DNA of 64,000 nucleotides from Pseudomonas sp. TH31 (GCF_016650815.1 NZ_JAEKEZ010000005.1:250797-314796), one strand, 5' to 3'; positions 38,051 through 48,173 are shown, counted from the first letter of the stretch. The notes: generated by a model not told the origin, from the letters alone. Translations and numbers: made by a program.

Positions 38051-39471
38051 TCAGTTATTGCGGATCTTCTCGACAATTGCGGTAGTCGAGCTATTTTCCA
38101 CCAGCCCCAACACTTTCACCGTCCCACCATAAGTGGTCACGATGTCCGCGCCGACCACTTGGTCGATCCCGTAGTCCCCGCCCTTGACCAACACGTCCGG
38201 CTTGACCTCGCGCAGCAGGTTTTCCGGGGTGCCTTCAGGGAAGCTGATAACCCAATCCACCGCGCCCAGACCGGCCAGGACCGCCATGCGCCGGTCAACG
38301 CTGTTGATCGGACGCCCGGGCCCTTTCAAGCGACTCACCGAAGCGTCGTCGTTGACCGCGACGATCAGGCGATCGCCCTGGGCCCGCGCCTGCTCTAGGT
38401 AGGTCACGTGGCCGGCATGCAGGATGTCGAAGCAGCCGTTGGTGAAGACGATCCGCTCGTTATGCGCCCGTGCATCATCGACCGCCAGCAACAGTTGCTC
38501 AAGACCCAGCACCCCGCGCTCGGACCCTTCTTCACGCTGGATGGCGCGACGCAGTTCCGGGGCACTGATGCACGCCGTACCAAGCTTACCGACCACAATG
38601 CCCGCCGCCAGGTTGGCCAGGGCCACCGCGTGGGGCAGTTCTTCGCCAGCGGCAATCGCGGCCGCCAGGGTGGAAATCACCGTGTCACCGGCACCGGTCA
38701 CGTCAAACACTTCACGGGCGCGGGCCGGCAGGTGCAGCGCCGGATGATCCGGGCGCAGCAACGTCATACCGTGCTCGCCACGGGTCACCAGCAAGGCGCC
38801 GAGGTCGAGGTCGTGCATCAAGGTCGCGCCCTTGCTCACCAATTCGTGCTCATCGGCGCAACCGCCGACGATGGCTTCGAATTCGCTGAGGTTCGGGGTG
38901 ATCAGGCTCGCACCACGGTAGATCGAGAAATCCTTGCCCTTGGGATCAGCCAGCACCGGAATGCCACGGGCGCGGGCGGCCTGGATCAGCACCTGATGGT
39001 TTTTCAGGGCGCCTTTGCCGTAGTCGGACAACACCAGCACCTTGATGCCTTCGAGCAGTTCGTCGACCTGTTCACCCAGCGCCAGGGCGTCGGTGGCAAA
39101 GGGTTCTTCGAAGTCGATACGCAGCAGTTGCTGGTGACGGCTCATGACCCGCAACTTGACGATGGTCGGCTGGTGCGCGATGCGCTGGAACAACGCCCGC
39201 ACGCCAGCGCCACGCAGGCTGTTGACCAGGCTGTCGGCGGCTTCGTCGTCACCGGTCACGCCGACCAGCGAGGCCGGGGCGCCGAGGGCGGCGATGTTGA
39301 GGGCAACGTTGGCGGCACCGCCCGGCGGTCCTCGATTTGCTCGACCTTGACCACCGGCACCGGCGCCTCAGGGGAAATCCGTGAGGTACCACCATGCCAG
39401 TAACGGTCGAGCATGACATCGCCGACCACCAAGACAGGGGCTTGATCGAATCGCGGCATGGACAACTTCAT
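38051..39471 (-). CDS. hldE: Bifunctional heptose 7-phosphate kinase / heptose 1-phosphate adenylyltransferase HldE (frameshifted)
   Basis: Makes the ADP-heptose precursor of the LPS inner core. After repair it is 473 residues. The N-terminal ribokinase-type kinase has [13 protein letters not shown] and [20 protein letters not shown]. The C-terminal nucleotidyltransferase has [20 protein letters not shown]. The break is at 39321-39325; adding one base in the GC run restores [16 protein letters not shown] 39471 gives [18 protein letters not shown]. It matches PA4996. Loss of heptose synthesis gives a deep-rough cell, so the break is probably a sequence error. An APS kinase/sulfotransferase pair lies upstream where PAO1 has msbA. 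Confidence 0.93.
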
Positions 39472-39573
39472 GGAGCAACCCACATACAAAATGAACAGGG
39501 GCGCGATATTAACACAGGGTTGGCGCAGGCTTGCGCGACGGCTGCAACAGGATGAATTGACGGGGTTTTCTGA

Positions 39574-40185
39574 TCATTTATTGAGCAATACGGCCAACAA
39601 CCGGGCGCAGGCATCGTCAAGTTCCAGATCCTGGGTGTCGATCATGCACTCTGCCGCCAGCGGCGCCTCATAAGGGCTGTCGATGCCGGTGAAATCCTTG
39701 ATCCGTCCTTCCATTGCCGCCTGATACAAACCTTTGGTGTCACGTTGCGCGCACACCGCAAATGGCGTACTCACATACACTTCGATGAAATCGCCCTCGG
39801 CGAACAATCGCCGAGCGGTGTCCCGTTCAGCGCGAAACGGCGATATCGCCGCAACAATCACAATCAGCCCGGCATCAAACATCAGTCGCGCCACCTCGGC
39901 CATGCGCCGAATGTTTTCCCGACGACAATCAGCCCCCATCCCCAGGTCGCTGCACAGTCCGCCGCGCAGGTTGTCGCCGTCGAGGATAAAGGTGTGAAAG
40001 CCGCTTTGATGGAGCTGTACTTCCAGGGCATTGGCCAGCGTCGACTTGCCCGCCCCGGACAACCCGGTCAACCAGAGGCAACGCGGGCGCTGCGACTTGA
40101 GCGCGGCGCGGGCTTCATTCGACAGCGCCAGCCCGTAGGGACGGATGGCGGGCATTTCCATGGACATCGATTGGATTTTATTCAT
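39574..40185 (-). CDS. cysC: Adenylylsulfate (APS) kinase, CysC type
   Basis: A 203-residue kinase that phosphorylates APS to PAPS, the universal sulfate donor. It has the P-loop GLSGAGKST, DGDNLRGGLCSDLGM, AISPFRAERDTAR and KDFTGIDSPYEAPL, all diagnostic for APS kinases. ATG 40185 overlaps the end of the sulfotransferase gene by 8 bp, so the two are co-translated. Assimilatory sulfate genes are not nearby. The pairing with a sulfotransferase inside the LPS core region suggests it feeds PAPS to that enzyme rather than cysteine synthesis. It is not present at this place in PAO1. Confidence 0.92.
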   Translation of the reverse strand: MNKIQSMSMEMPAIRPYGLALSNEARAALKSQRPRCLWLTGLSGAGKSTLANALEVQLHQSGFHTFILDGDNLRGGLCSDLGMGADCRRENIRRMAEVARLMFDAGLIVIVAAISPFRAERDTARRLFAEGDFIEVYVSTPFAVCAQRDTKGLYQAAMEGRIKDFTGIDSPYEAPLAAECMIDTQDLELDDACARLLAVLLNK

Positions 40186-40882
40186 AACCGAGCATCTCGT
40201 AATCGCGTTGATACACCCTACGCACCAGTCGCCGGGTCCGAACCGTACAGAAATCCCGGGCAAGCCTTGGCTGGCGCTGTAGCGAGCTGTTGATATGGGG
40301 CAGCGTCACTGGTCGCTTCAACTGCTCGCAAATCAGCCCGAAGTCCCGTGCCATGTGCTCGTGATAGCCGATGAAGTCCAGGGCCAGGTGCCCCAGGGCG
40401 TCAGTGAGAAAATCTGTTTGCGCGGCAAAATGCAGCTGTCGACTGATCGTCTCCGCATGCAGCCAGCGCGCCACAAAATCGTCGAAGTCTCGGTACTGAT
40501 TGACCAGTCTTTGCGCAGCCTGATCGCGCCGACCCAGCTCGTTACCCCGTAAAAACGTATAAGCAGAGTAGGCCCTTTCCAGCGGATCCCGGACAAAGGC
40601 GAACTTAAAACTGGAGCGATACTGCTCGGGGAACTGCGCCTCGTACCAGTACAACGGCAAATGCCCAGGGCTCCAGTCATCAAATAACGCCGCACAGACG
40701 CTGCTCCCGGCACATTTGGGGACGTGGATGAACAGGCACTTTTGCTGTGCGAAAGGTTTGGGGAATTGCAAATTGCCTGACATCGACTTGTTCACCACCT
40801 GACGATCCACGACCGACAGGCGCCCCAACAGGAAAGCTCGTTGCTGCTTGGGCAACAGTTTCCAAAGACATCGTTGCAACAT
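40178..40882 (-). CDS. Sulfotransferase (family 2 type)
   Basis: A 234-residue PAPS-dependent sulfotransferase. The 5'-phosphosulfate loop is CLFIHVPKCAGSSVCAAL, and the 3'-phosphate site is KFAFVRDPLERAYSAYTFLR, the typical pair for carbohydrate sulfotransferases. There is no signal peptide, so it acts in the cytoplasm. It overlaps the APS kinase gene by 8 bp, giving a compact PAPS-making and PAPS-using unit. Its location between hldE and msbA suggests the acceptor is a sugar of the LPS core or another surface glycan. That acceptor is inferred only. Confidence 0.88.
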   Translation of the reverse strand: MLQRCLWKLLPKQQRAFLLGRLSVVDRQVVNKSMSGNLQFPKPFAQQKCLFIHVPKCAGSSVCAALFDDWSPGHLPLYWYEAQFPEQYRSSFKFAFVRDPLERAYSAYTFLRGNELGRRDQAAQRLVNQYRDFDDFVARWLHAETISRQLHFAAQTDFLTDALGHLALDFIGYHEHMARDFGLICEQLKRPVTLPHINSSLQRQPRLARDFCTVRTRRLVRRVYQRDYEMLGYE

Positions 40883-41038
40883 CGCAGTACCCGCGCGAAG
40901 GGGATGGCTCCCTCGATTGAAATCAAAGTTCGTTCATGAACCTTAGCAAGCGCGGAGCAAAGATTTATTCAGGTTTGGTCAAGATGGGTAAATATTTTGA
41001 TACAAATCACCAGACGCATTGCACGTACGGTGAGTGAG

Positions 41039-41068
41039 GGTGAGGGTGAGACCGGCTCACCCTCACCG
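41039..41068. terminator. Stem-loop after msbA
   Basis: GGTGAGGGTGAG pairs with CTCACCCTCACC around a 6-base loop, just past the msbA stop on the minus strand. There is no clear T-run, so termination may be partial or rho-dependent. Confidence 0.6.
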
Positions 41069-41072
41069 CCGG

Positions 41073-42875
41073 TCAGGCGATATCGACTTGCGGGGCATCG
41101 AGGCCCATGGCATTCAAGCGCGCGTAATAACCGTTCTGCGCCAGCAGCTCGGCATGGGTGCCGCGCTCGACGATCCGGCCCTGATCCATGACCAGAATCA
41201 GATCAGCCTTCTCGATGGTCGACAAACGGTGAGCGATCACCAGGGTGGTCCGGCCTTTCATGACCTGATCCAGTGCCGCCTGAATGTGGCGCTCCGATTC
41301 GGTATCAAGGGCCGAAGTGGCCTCGTCGAGAATCAGCAGCGGTGCGTTCTTGAGCAAGGCACGGGCAATCGCCAGACGCTGGCGCTGGCCACCGGACAGC
41401 AACACGCCGTTCTCGCCAACCTGAGTGTCCAGGCCTTCTGGCAATTGCGCGATGAAGTCCATGGCGTAAGCGTCTTTCGCCGCTTTCTCAATATCTTCAC
41501 GGGGCGCGCCAGCCAGATCGCCATAAGCAATGTTGTTGGCCACGGTGTCGCTGAACAGCGTCACATGCTGGGTCACCTGAGAGATGTGCTTGCGCAGGTT
41601 CAGCAGTTTGTACTGTTCCACCTCAACGCCATCGATCAGGATCTCGCCCTTGTCGTGGTGATAGAAGCGAGGAATCAGGTTGGCCAGGGTCGATTTGCCA
41701 CTGCCCGAGCGCCCCACCAGCGCCACCATTTGCCCCGGCTCGACCGAGAAGCTGATGTCGTTGAGCACCTGGCGATCGGTGTCGGGGTAGGTGAAGCTCA
41801 AGTTGCGCACATCAAGGCGACCGCTGACCGCATCGCGCTCGATGGTGCCGGTATCGACTTCTGGCTCGACGTCCAGTTGTTCGAAAATGCTCTCGGCACC
41901 GGCCACACCTTTCTGGATGGTCGAGCTGACTTCGGACAACTGACGGATTGGCTTGGGCAACAGGCCGGCCAGGGTGATGTAGGCAATCATGTCACCGGCC
42001 GACGCATCGCCGCGCAGGTACAGCACCAGGAACATCAACACAGCCATGGCGGTGTAAATCACCAACTGCAACAGCGGCGTGTAGATCGCGCCGGTGCGGG
42101 TCATGCGCAGTTGCTTGTCGGTGTTGCCCTGACTGGCTGCCAGGAAGCGCTTCTGTTCGTAGACTTCGCCACCGAAACTGCGGACCACGCGGTAACCCTG
42201 GATCGTCTCCGAGGACACGTGGGTCACGTCGCCCATGGCCGCCTGGATCTTCTTGCTTTGTTTGCGGAATTTCTTGCTCGCGGTGCGCACCATGACGGCA
42301 ATCAGCGGCAGGATGGCGACCATGACCAGCGTCAGGCGCCAGTTCATGAACAGCAGCGAGGCAAACAGGAAGATCACTGTCATGCCTTCACGGATTACGA
42401 CCTTGATCGCATCTGTGGCCGCCCCGGTCACCATGGTCACGTTGAAGGTGATACGCGAAATCAGATGACCCGAGTTATGCTTGTCGAAGTAGCGGTTGGG
42501 CAAAACCAGCAGGTTGTTGAACAACTGCACCCGCAGGTCATGGACCAGCCCGAGGGAAACCTTGGCCAGAAAGTAGTTGCCCAGATAAGAGCCCAAACCC
42601 TGCCACGCCGCGATCAGAATGATCAGCAACGGCACCGCCTGCAGCAGTTGCAGGTCGCGCAGGTAAGGCACCGTAGGAAACAGCACGGCCTCAGGATTGG
42701 ACAGGCCATCGACGAAGTACTTGAGAATGTAGCCGAGCATCGGCTGCGTCGAAGCGAAAATCAGAAAGCCGACAATGCTGATCAGGAACAGACTGATATA
42801 CGGCCGTACATAGCCGAGCAGACGGAAGTAGATTTTCAAGCTCGATGGGCTTGCGGAGAGACTGGAGTCGGTCAT
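41073..42875 (-). CDS. msbA: Lipid A-core flippase MsbA
   Basis: A 600-residue ABC half-transporter that flips lipid A-core across the inner membrane using ATP. The six-helix transmembrane domain covers residues ~15-340. The nucleotide-binding domain has Walker A GRSGSGKST, signature LLSGGQRQRLAIARAL, Walker B PLLILDEATSALD and switch histidine in VIAHRLS. ATG 42875 begins MTDSSLSASPSSLKIYFRLL. It matches PA4997. It is divergent from the O-antigen ligase gene at 43031, with promoters likely in the 155-bp gap. Confidence 0.96.
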   Translation of the reverse strand: MTDSSLSASPSSLKIYFRLLGYVRPYISLFLISIVGFLIFASTQPMLGYILKYFVDGLSNPEAVLFPTVPYLRDLQLLQAVPLLIILIAAWQGLGSYLGNYFLAKVSLGLVHDLRVQLFNNLLVLPNRYFDKHNSGHLISRITFNVTMVTGAATDAIKVVIREGMTVIFLFASLLFMNWRLTLVMVAILPLIAVMVRTASKKFRKQSKKIQAAMGDVTHVSSETIQGYRVVRSFGGEVYEQKRFLAASQGNTDKQLRMTRTGAIYTPLLQLVIYTAMAVLMFLVLYLRGDASAGDMIAYITLAGLLPKPIRQLSEVSSTIQKGVAGAESIFEQLDVEPEVDTGTIERDAVSGRLDVRNLSFTYPDTDRQVLNDISFSVEPGQMVALVGRSGSGKSTLANLIPRFYHHDKGEILIDGVEVEQYKLLNLRKHISQVTQHVTLFSDTVANNIAYGDLAGAPREDIEKAAKDAYAMDFIAQLPEGLDTQVGENGVLLSGGQRQRLAIARALLKNAPLLILDEATSALDTESERHIQAALDQVMKGRTTLVIAHRLSTIEKADLILVMDQGRIVERGTHAELLAQNGYYARLNAMGLDAPQVDIA

Positions 42876-43030
42876 ATCACGCGTTTGTCGATAAAAAGGA
42901 CGCTGACTTTAGCACAGCTTCTTCAGGGTTCTGGCAAACGCATAAAGGCTGTTATTGTTAGGCACTGCATTCAGCATCAAATAGCCATCACCCAAAATGG
43001 CCGATCAACTTCAGGATTGAATCTCTCAGC

Positions 43031-44896
43031 ATGCAACTCAGCGGTTTCAATAGCACATCCAATCGAATCTTCGATTTCATTTGCCTGTGGATTCTTCCAC
43101 TCGGCTATCTCTTGCTCCTGTGCGCGTTGTTCTTTCTGCCAGGACGCAATATTCACCACAAGCTGTTTTATGGTTTGTTCAGCATTCCATCGCTGATTGC
43201 CCTTTGCCTGCGTCCGCGGGAACTCAAGGAGTTGCTCCGCGAGCCGGTTTTTATTGCGCTGCTGCTGTTCGCCGCCTGGGCCATGCTGAGCCTGGGCTGG
43301 GGGCCGCCGGATGACGACAGCGTTGCCGGCCAGTTCAAACCAGTGCTTCATACGCTGCTGCTGTTTGCCGGGTGCTACTTGTTGGTGCGCCACCGCAGTG
43401 AAATCATCCAGCCCTTGCTGTTCAGTGCCGCCATGGTCGGGTTGATCGCTTCGGTCTACAACCTGTTCATGTTTGCCCATGTCTATCAGCCGGGCATGCG
43501 CCTGATCGGCGGCGGCGCGTTCGACAACCCGCTGCTCAGCTCCCACGTCTTCGGCTTCTTCTGCGCTTACTGGTTGAGCATGAGCATGACCTGCAAGCGT
43601 CGCCAGATGCTCTGGCTCAGCCTCCCGGCGATGGTCATCATGTTTGCCGCGGTAATTGCCACGGGCTCCAGAACCCCACTTGTAGCCCTGACGCTGGCGG
43701 CGCTATGGCTCAGTTTTATCTGCTGGAACCGACGGTCTGTCGTACTGCTGGGTTTGCTGTTCGTCAGCGGAACAGCCGTTGCCGTGATGTTTTTGCAGAT
43801 GATCACTCAACGAGGCGATTCCTATCGCTTCGAAATCTGGCAGCTGGCGCTGCAAAGAATCGCCGAACATCCGTGGCTCGGCCATGGTTACAACGCTAGC
43901 CTCACCATCGATGCCGGGATCGGTTACACCTTGCAGGAGCCCCATAGCTTTGCCCTGGGCGTGCTGTATTACGTCGGTATTTTCGGGTTTATACCGTGGC
44001 TTTTCTTTCAGGCGTGGGCCCTGTTCAGCAGCTGGCGATATCGCGTACAACCTCTGTTTATCGTCGCCTCGACCTGGCTGATATTCGGCATCGGTGCCGG
44101 CCTGACAGAAGGCGGCGGGATCATCTCAAGACCCAAGGAGCACTGGTTCCTGCTCTGGATTCCCCTGGCGCTGATCGCCGCACTGAGCATCAACCAGCGC
44201 GCCCGACGCTTACTGGCCATGCCAGTCAAAGCGCTGACACCGACCGTCATGCAGCAACTGACCGCGAACGCCCAAGTGATCGAGGAAGATGGCCTGGGGC
44301 CCAAGGTCCTGCGCCTGACGGACGGCAGCTTCCTCAAGCTGTTTCGTCGTCGTCGCTGGTACACCTCGGGCAGCTTCAACCCCTACTCCGAACGCTTTGC
44401 CGTCAACAGCGAACAATTGCGCAATATGGGCATCCCCACCCCGCAGACCCTGAACCTGTATCGCCTCGAAGACGGCAGCAGTGCAGTGCAGTACTCGCCA
44501 TTGCCAGGCAATACCCTGCGGCAGGTCTTGCAAGGGATAACGGCACCTGCGGTGCGTCAGGCGCTGGTAGAGCGATTCGGCAAGTTCATGGCGCTGTTGC
44601 ATGAACGAGGCGTGTACTTCCGCTCGCTGCACCTGGGGAACGTACTGGTGCTGGAGGATGGCGAGTTCGGCCTGATCGATCTGGCGGATATGCGCATCTA
44701 CCCGTCATCCTTGAGCCTGTCGCTGCGCCAACGTAATTTGCGGCACATGCAACGCTACACGGTGGACCGGCGCTGGTTGTTCGAGGATCATTTCGAAGCA
44801 CTGCTCCAGGGATACGCCGTGACGGCGTCAAAATCCGCTGTAACTAACCTGCACAAGCAAGTGCTGGCCGTCAGCAGTTTGGCCAAGGCTCATTAA
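43031..44896 (+). CDS. O-antigen ligase fused to an LPS kinase-like domain
   Basis: A 621-residue fusion. Residues ~1-395 are a polytopic WaaL/Wzy-type ligase with about ten helices. The large periplasmic loop near QRIAEHPWLGHGYNAS contains the conserved Arg/His-type motif region. Residues ~400-610 are a cytoplasmic kinase-like domain (RSLHLGNVLVLEDGEFGLID), similar to the small InaA-type kinase that is a separate gene next to waaL in PAO1 (PA4998, PA4999). The catalytic loop has HLGN where kinases have HxDxxxxN, so the expected Asp is absent and activity is uncertain. The stop overlaps the acyltransferase start as TAATG. Confidence 0.86.
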   Translation: MQLSGFNSTSNRIFDFICLWILPLGYLLLLCALFFLPGRNIHHKLFYGLFSIPSLIALCLRPRELKELLREPVFIALLLFAAWAMLSLGWGPPDDDSVAGQFKPVLHTLLLFAGCYLLVRHRSEIIQPLLFSAAMVGLIASVYNLFMFAHVYQPGMRLIGGGAFDNPLLSSHVFGFFCAYWLSMSMTCKRRQMLWLSLPAMVIMFAAVIATGSRTPLVALTLAALWLSFICWNRRSVVLLGLLFVSGTAVAVMFLQMITQRGDSYRFEIWQLALQRIAEHPWLGHGYNASLTIDAGIGYTLQEPHSFALGVLYYVGIFGFIPWLFFQAWALFSSWRYRVQPLFIVASTWLIFGIGAGLTEGGGIISRPKEHWFLLWIPLALIAALSINQRARRLLAMPVKALTPTVMQQLTANAQVIEEDGLGPKVLRLTDGSFLKLFRRRRWYTSGSFNPYSERFAVNSEQLRNMGIPTPQTLNLYRLEDGSSAVQYSPLPGNTLRQVLQGITAPAVRQALVERFGKFMALLHERGVYFRSLHLGNVLVLEDGEFGLIDLADMRIYPSSLSLSLRQRNLRHMQRYTVDRRWLFEDHFEALLQGYAVTASKSAVTNLHKQVLAVSSLAKAH

Positions 44897-46112
44897 TGAC
44901 CGAAACTAACCCCCTCATTGCGCTGGTCGCCTACCTGCTGGCCATCGCGACCTCAGCATTGCTGTTGCGGGCCGTACCGAAAATCGCCCGGCACCTGCAG
45001 CATTCCGGTGAAAGTCGCTACGCCAGCATCGACGGGCTGCGTGGCTATCTGGCCTTTGGTGTGTTCATTCACCACTCGATCATTACCTGGATTTTTTGCG
45101 CACCGGTGTGATTGATTTCCCACCGAGCAACTTCTATTCACAGCTTGGCCAGGGCAGCGTTGCGCTGTTTTTCATGATCACCGGTTTTCTGTTCTGGGGC
45201 CGATTACTCGCCCAAGGTCGTGAACACGACTGGCTGGCGTTTGCGGTCTCCCGGGTGTTTCGCCTCTACCCGCTGTATTTGCCGCTGATGCTGATTGTGT
45301 TTATCTCGGTATTCCATCTGCAGAACTGGGAGCTGAAGGAGCCTGGCATGCAGCTCGTCAGCCAGATTCTGTCCTGGCTGACCTTCGAGCGACCGGACGT
45401 CAACCAGTATCACCAGACCGGCATGCTGATCTCCAACGTCACCTGGACTCTGGGTTACGAGGTGTTCTTCTATCTGGCGCTGCCGCTGGCCGCCATGGTG
45501 TTCGTCTATCGCGGTAACTGGCTGCAAGTGGTGCTATGCCTGATCGGCATTTACGCCCTGTACCAGCTGGTTGGCTGGGAACACTCGCTCAAGAAGCACT
45601 TTCTGGCCAGCTTCCTAGGCGGCATCGGTGCCGCGTACTGGGTTCGCCGGCCACATCTGGTGGCCTGGAGTCAAACGCGACTGGCCGGCATCATTGCCTT
45701 GCTGGCATTGATCATTGCGTTCATCGCATTCGATCGTGCGTTCAGCTTGATGCCACTGCTTCTGCTGTCGTCGTTTTTCGTCATCGTCGCGTCAGGCAAT
45801 ACGCTGTTCGGCGCCCTGAAACCACGCAGCATTCGCTGGCTGGGAGAAATCAGCTACAGCACCTACCTGCTGCACGGTTTCGTGCTTTGGCTGTTGGTGC
45901 AGCGCCTGCCACATCTACTACCTATCGATACCCGTGAAACCTGGACCTTCCTGCCGTTGATGGCCCTGTGCGCATGCCTGCTGATCATCATCAGCAGCCT
46001 GACATTCCTGTACATCGAAAAACCGGGAATTACCGCCGGCAAGAAAGGCTTGCAGTGGCTGCGCCAGGGCAAAAACGCGGACAAGAGCCTGAAGGAAAAG
46101 ATCGCCCGTTAA
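44896..46112 (+). CDS. Acyltransferase 3 family protein (frameshifted)
   Basis: A membrane O-acyltransferase of the OafA/OatA type, ~405 residues after repair, with about ten helices. It has the diagnostic IDGLRGYLAFGVFIHHSIIT, where the paired histidines are catalytic, and ITGFLFWGRLL. The frame breaks at 45092-45097, where six T stand and seven would read ITWIFLRTGVIDFPPS. It probably acetylates LPS or O-antigen sugars, since it overlaps the ligase gene by one base. PAO1 has no such gene after waaL, so this is a strain-level addition. Convergent with the glycosyltransferase at 46138. Confidence 0.84.
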
Positions 46113-46137
46113 GCACGAGCGACCCTTGAGATACCCG

Positions 46138-47022
46138 TCAGTCTTTTTCCAGGGGCGAGAAGTAAAGTCGTCCCAGCCCACGCCAGGTCTTCTTGTTCCA
46201 GGCCTTGAACGGGATCTGCGCCAGCAGTTCCCGCGCCAGTTTGCGATCGCGATTGGCGGTTTTCAGGAACATCGAGCTGAGGAACTTGCAGCGGACCTCG
46301 TCGTACAGCGGATGATCGCTGAACAACGCGTAGGAGCGCAGGATGTTGTCGATCATGAAGCGATGGTTCTTGTAGGAGTTGGTGGCATGCTTGCGATAGC
46401 GCGCCATCAATACATTCAGGCCGTCGATGAAGTAACCGGCATGGGTTACCTTCAGCTCGATCAGCAGGTCTTCCAGACGGATATTCGGATCAAACCCGCC
46501 CACCTTGTCCAGCGCCTCGCGACGGATCATCAGGGTTGGCGCCGGCGGGTAGGGTTTGCGCTCCAGGAACATGTCATCGAAGTCCAGACGACGAAACGGC
46601 ACATCCCGGCGCTGGCGCTTCTCCGGGTACAGATTGCCGTCGGCGTCGATCAGTTCGATGTTGCCGGCACAAATGCCGACCTCGGGCTTGCCGTCCATGT
46701 ACGCCACTTGGGTCGCGATGCGCTCCGGCAACATGATGTCATCGGAACCGAACGGCACGATCAGGCTGCCTTTTGAGCGAGCGATCGCGCCATTGAGCGT
46801 GTTGGTCAGCCCCTGATTCTGCTGAACACGGAAATCGAAGCCGTGCTGCGCCTGTAACACCTTGATGCGCTCGACACTGTCGTCCCTGGAGCCGTCATCG
46901 ACCACCAGCAACTCGATGTTCGAGTAGGTCTGATTAAGGACGCTGAGGATACTTTCCTCGATATAGGGAGCGTGGTTGTACGACGCGATGATGACGGTAA
47001 CGATTGGCTGCGCGTCGTTCAT
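46138..47022 (-). CDS. Family 2 glycosyltransferase (WapR-like)
   Basis: A 294-residue GT-A fold glycosyltransferase with VTVIIASYNHAPYIEESILS, the nucleotide-binding VVDDGS and the DxD-like FGSDDIMLPE. By position it matches PA5000 (WapR, the rhamnosyltransferase that makes the attachment sugar for O-antigen), and the length is nearly the same. The donor cannot be read from sequence alone. It overlaps the upstream glycosyltransferase gene as ATGA, so it ends a long minus-strand transcript that includes the PIG-L and WapH-like genes further up. Confidence 0.82.
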   Translation of the reverse strand: MNDAQPIVTVIIASYNHAPYIEESILSVLNQTYSNIELLVVDDGSRDDSVERIKVLQAQHGFDFRVQQNQGLTNTLNGAIARSKGSLIVPFGSDDIMLPERIATQVAYMDGKPEVGICAGNIELIDADGNLYPEKRQRRDVPFRRLDFDDMFLERKPYPPAPTLMIRREALDKVGGFDPNIRLEDLLIELKVTHAGYFIDGLNVLMARYRKHATNSYKNHRFMIDNILRSYALFSDHPLYDEVRCKFLSSMFLKTANRDRKLARELLAQIPFKAWNKKTWRGLGRLYFSPLEKD

Positions 47023-48173
47023 TTTTGTTCCTTGCGGGCCTGTTCCAGGCCAGAGTCGATCAGGCTCAGGTATTCCTGACGGAACACCTCGATGTCGTGT
47101 TCTTTCTGCAGGTAACGGAACGCCTGCTCGCCCTTGGCCTTGAGGTCGTCGTCCGACAGGGCGAGGTAGTTATCCAGCGTCGCGATCAGGCTCGGCACAT
47201 CCTTTGGCGTAATCGTCAGACCGCCGGCGCCCTCGATCAGCGGCAGCATCGCCGGCACATTCGAGGCGATGACCGGCAGGTGCCCGCTCATGCCTTCGAG
47301 CAGCGCCAGACCAAGGCCTTCGGCCAGGGACGGCATGGTCCAGATGTCGAACGCGCGAATGTACTGCAAGGCGATTTCCTTGAAGCCCAACAGGTGCGCA
47401 CGACCCGTCAGGCCAAGACGTTCGATCTCGGCCGCCAGTTTCGATTCTTCGCGGCCGGCACCGATGATCGCCAGTTGGCTGTCCGGGTATTTGTCCTTGA
47501 GCGCAGCAAAAGCCTGCAACAGATAGGTGTGCCCCTTGACCGGCACCAGACGGCCCAGCGCGCCGATCAGCCGTACCGACGGATCGATCCCCAGCAACTC
47601 ACGAGCACGCTCGCGGCTGTGTTGCAAGCCTTCGGCCTGTTCGATGTCGATGGCGTTGGTAATGGCGTAGGTGTTCTGGTCGGTAAAGCCGCAATCACAG
47701 TCCAGCAGGTACTGTTTGACCGCCGGCGAGACGCCGACAAAGCGCCAGTGGCGATCGATCAGGCGTTGGGTCTGGCGACGCCGGTAGAACCGATCGTACT
47801 CGCCGAAACCGTGGGAGATGCCGATGCACAGCGGCACTTTCAGCCACCGGTTGAGCGTCAGCATCATGTTCACCGGCTTGAAGCGGTTGCAGATCACCAC
47901 GTCGAACTTCTCGGCGCGGCAGAACTTGTACAACTGCCACATGGCGCGCAGGCGCATGCCCTTGAGGGACTTGTCGGAAAACTCGAAATACACCGAATGG
48001 TCGGCACGGCTCACCGCCTCGCCAGGCCCCGGTTTGCCGCGCAGGAACGCGGCAGTCACTTCATAGCGATCGCTTGGCAGCGCCTTGACGATCTGCTCTG
48101 CAAGGTCGGCAAAATCATGGGCTTTGACGTTGTAGTCAGGCTGCAGCTGCAGGACCTTTGACCGTTGACTCAT
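47019..48173 (-). CDS. Family 4 glycosyltransferase (PA5001/Ssg-like)
   Basis: A 384-residue GT-B fold enzyme. The N-terminal acceptor domain has ISHGFGEYDRFYRRR. The C-terminal donor domain has IGALGRLVPVKGHTYLLQAF and MPSLAEGLGLALLEGMSGHL, the E-x7-E motif of GT4 retaining enzymes. By place and length it resembles Ssg of PAO1, needed for outer core and surface polysaccharide. ATG 48173 (MSQRSKVLQLQPDYNVKAHD) is preferred; longer in-frame sequence lies within the upstream DUF6625 gene. It overlaps that gene by 38 bp and the downstream glycosyltransferase by 4 bp. Confidence 0.83.
   Translation of the reverse strand: MSQRSKVLQLQPDYNVKAHDFADLAEQIVKALPSDRYEVTAAFLRGKPGPGEAVSRADHSVYFEFSDKSLKGMRLRAMWQLYKFCRAEKFDVVICNRFKPVNMMLTLNRWLKVPLCIGISHGFGEYDRFYRRRQTQRLIDRHWRFVGVSPAVKQYLLDCDCGFTDQNTYAITNAIDIEQAEGLQHSRERARELLGIDPSVRLIGALGRLVPVKGHTYLLQAFAALKDKYPDSQLAIIGAGREESKLAAEIERLGLTGRAHLLGFKEIALQYIRAFDIWTMPSLAEGLGLALLEGMSGHLPVIASNVPAMLPLIEGAGGLTITPKDVPSLIATLDNYLALSDDDLKAKGEQAFRYLQKEHDIEVFRQEYLSLIDSGLEQARKEQK

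Noticed and set aside
39574..40185. APS kinase as part of cysteine assimilation
   Set aside because: No cysD, cysN or cysH neighbour; it overlaps a sulfotransferase gene, which points to PAPS supply for that enzyme.
41034..43196. A 720-codon open frame on the plus strand opposite msbA
   Set aside because: It is the antisense shadow of msbA, whose ABC motifs and codon pattern are clear on the minus strand. The shadow is His/Gln-rich and has no family likeness.
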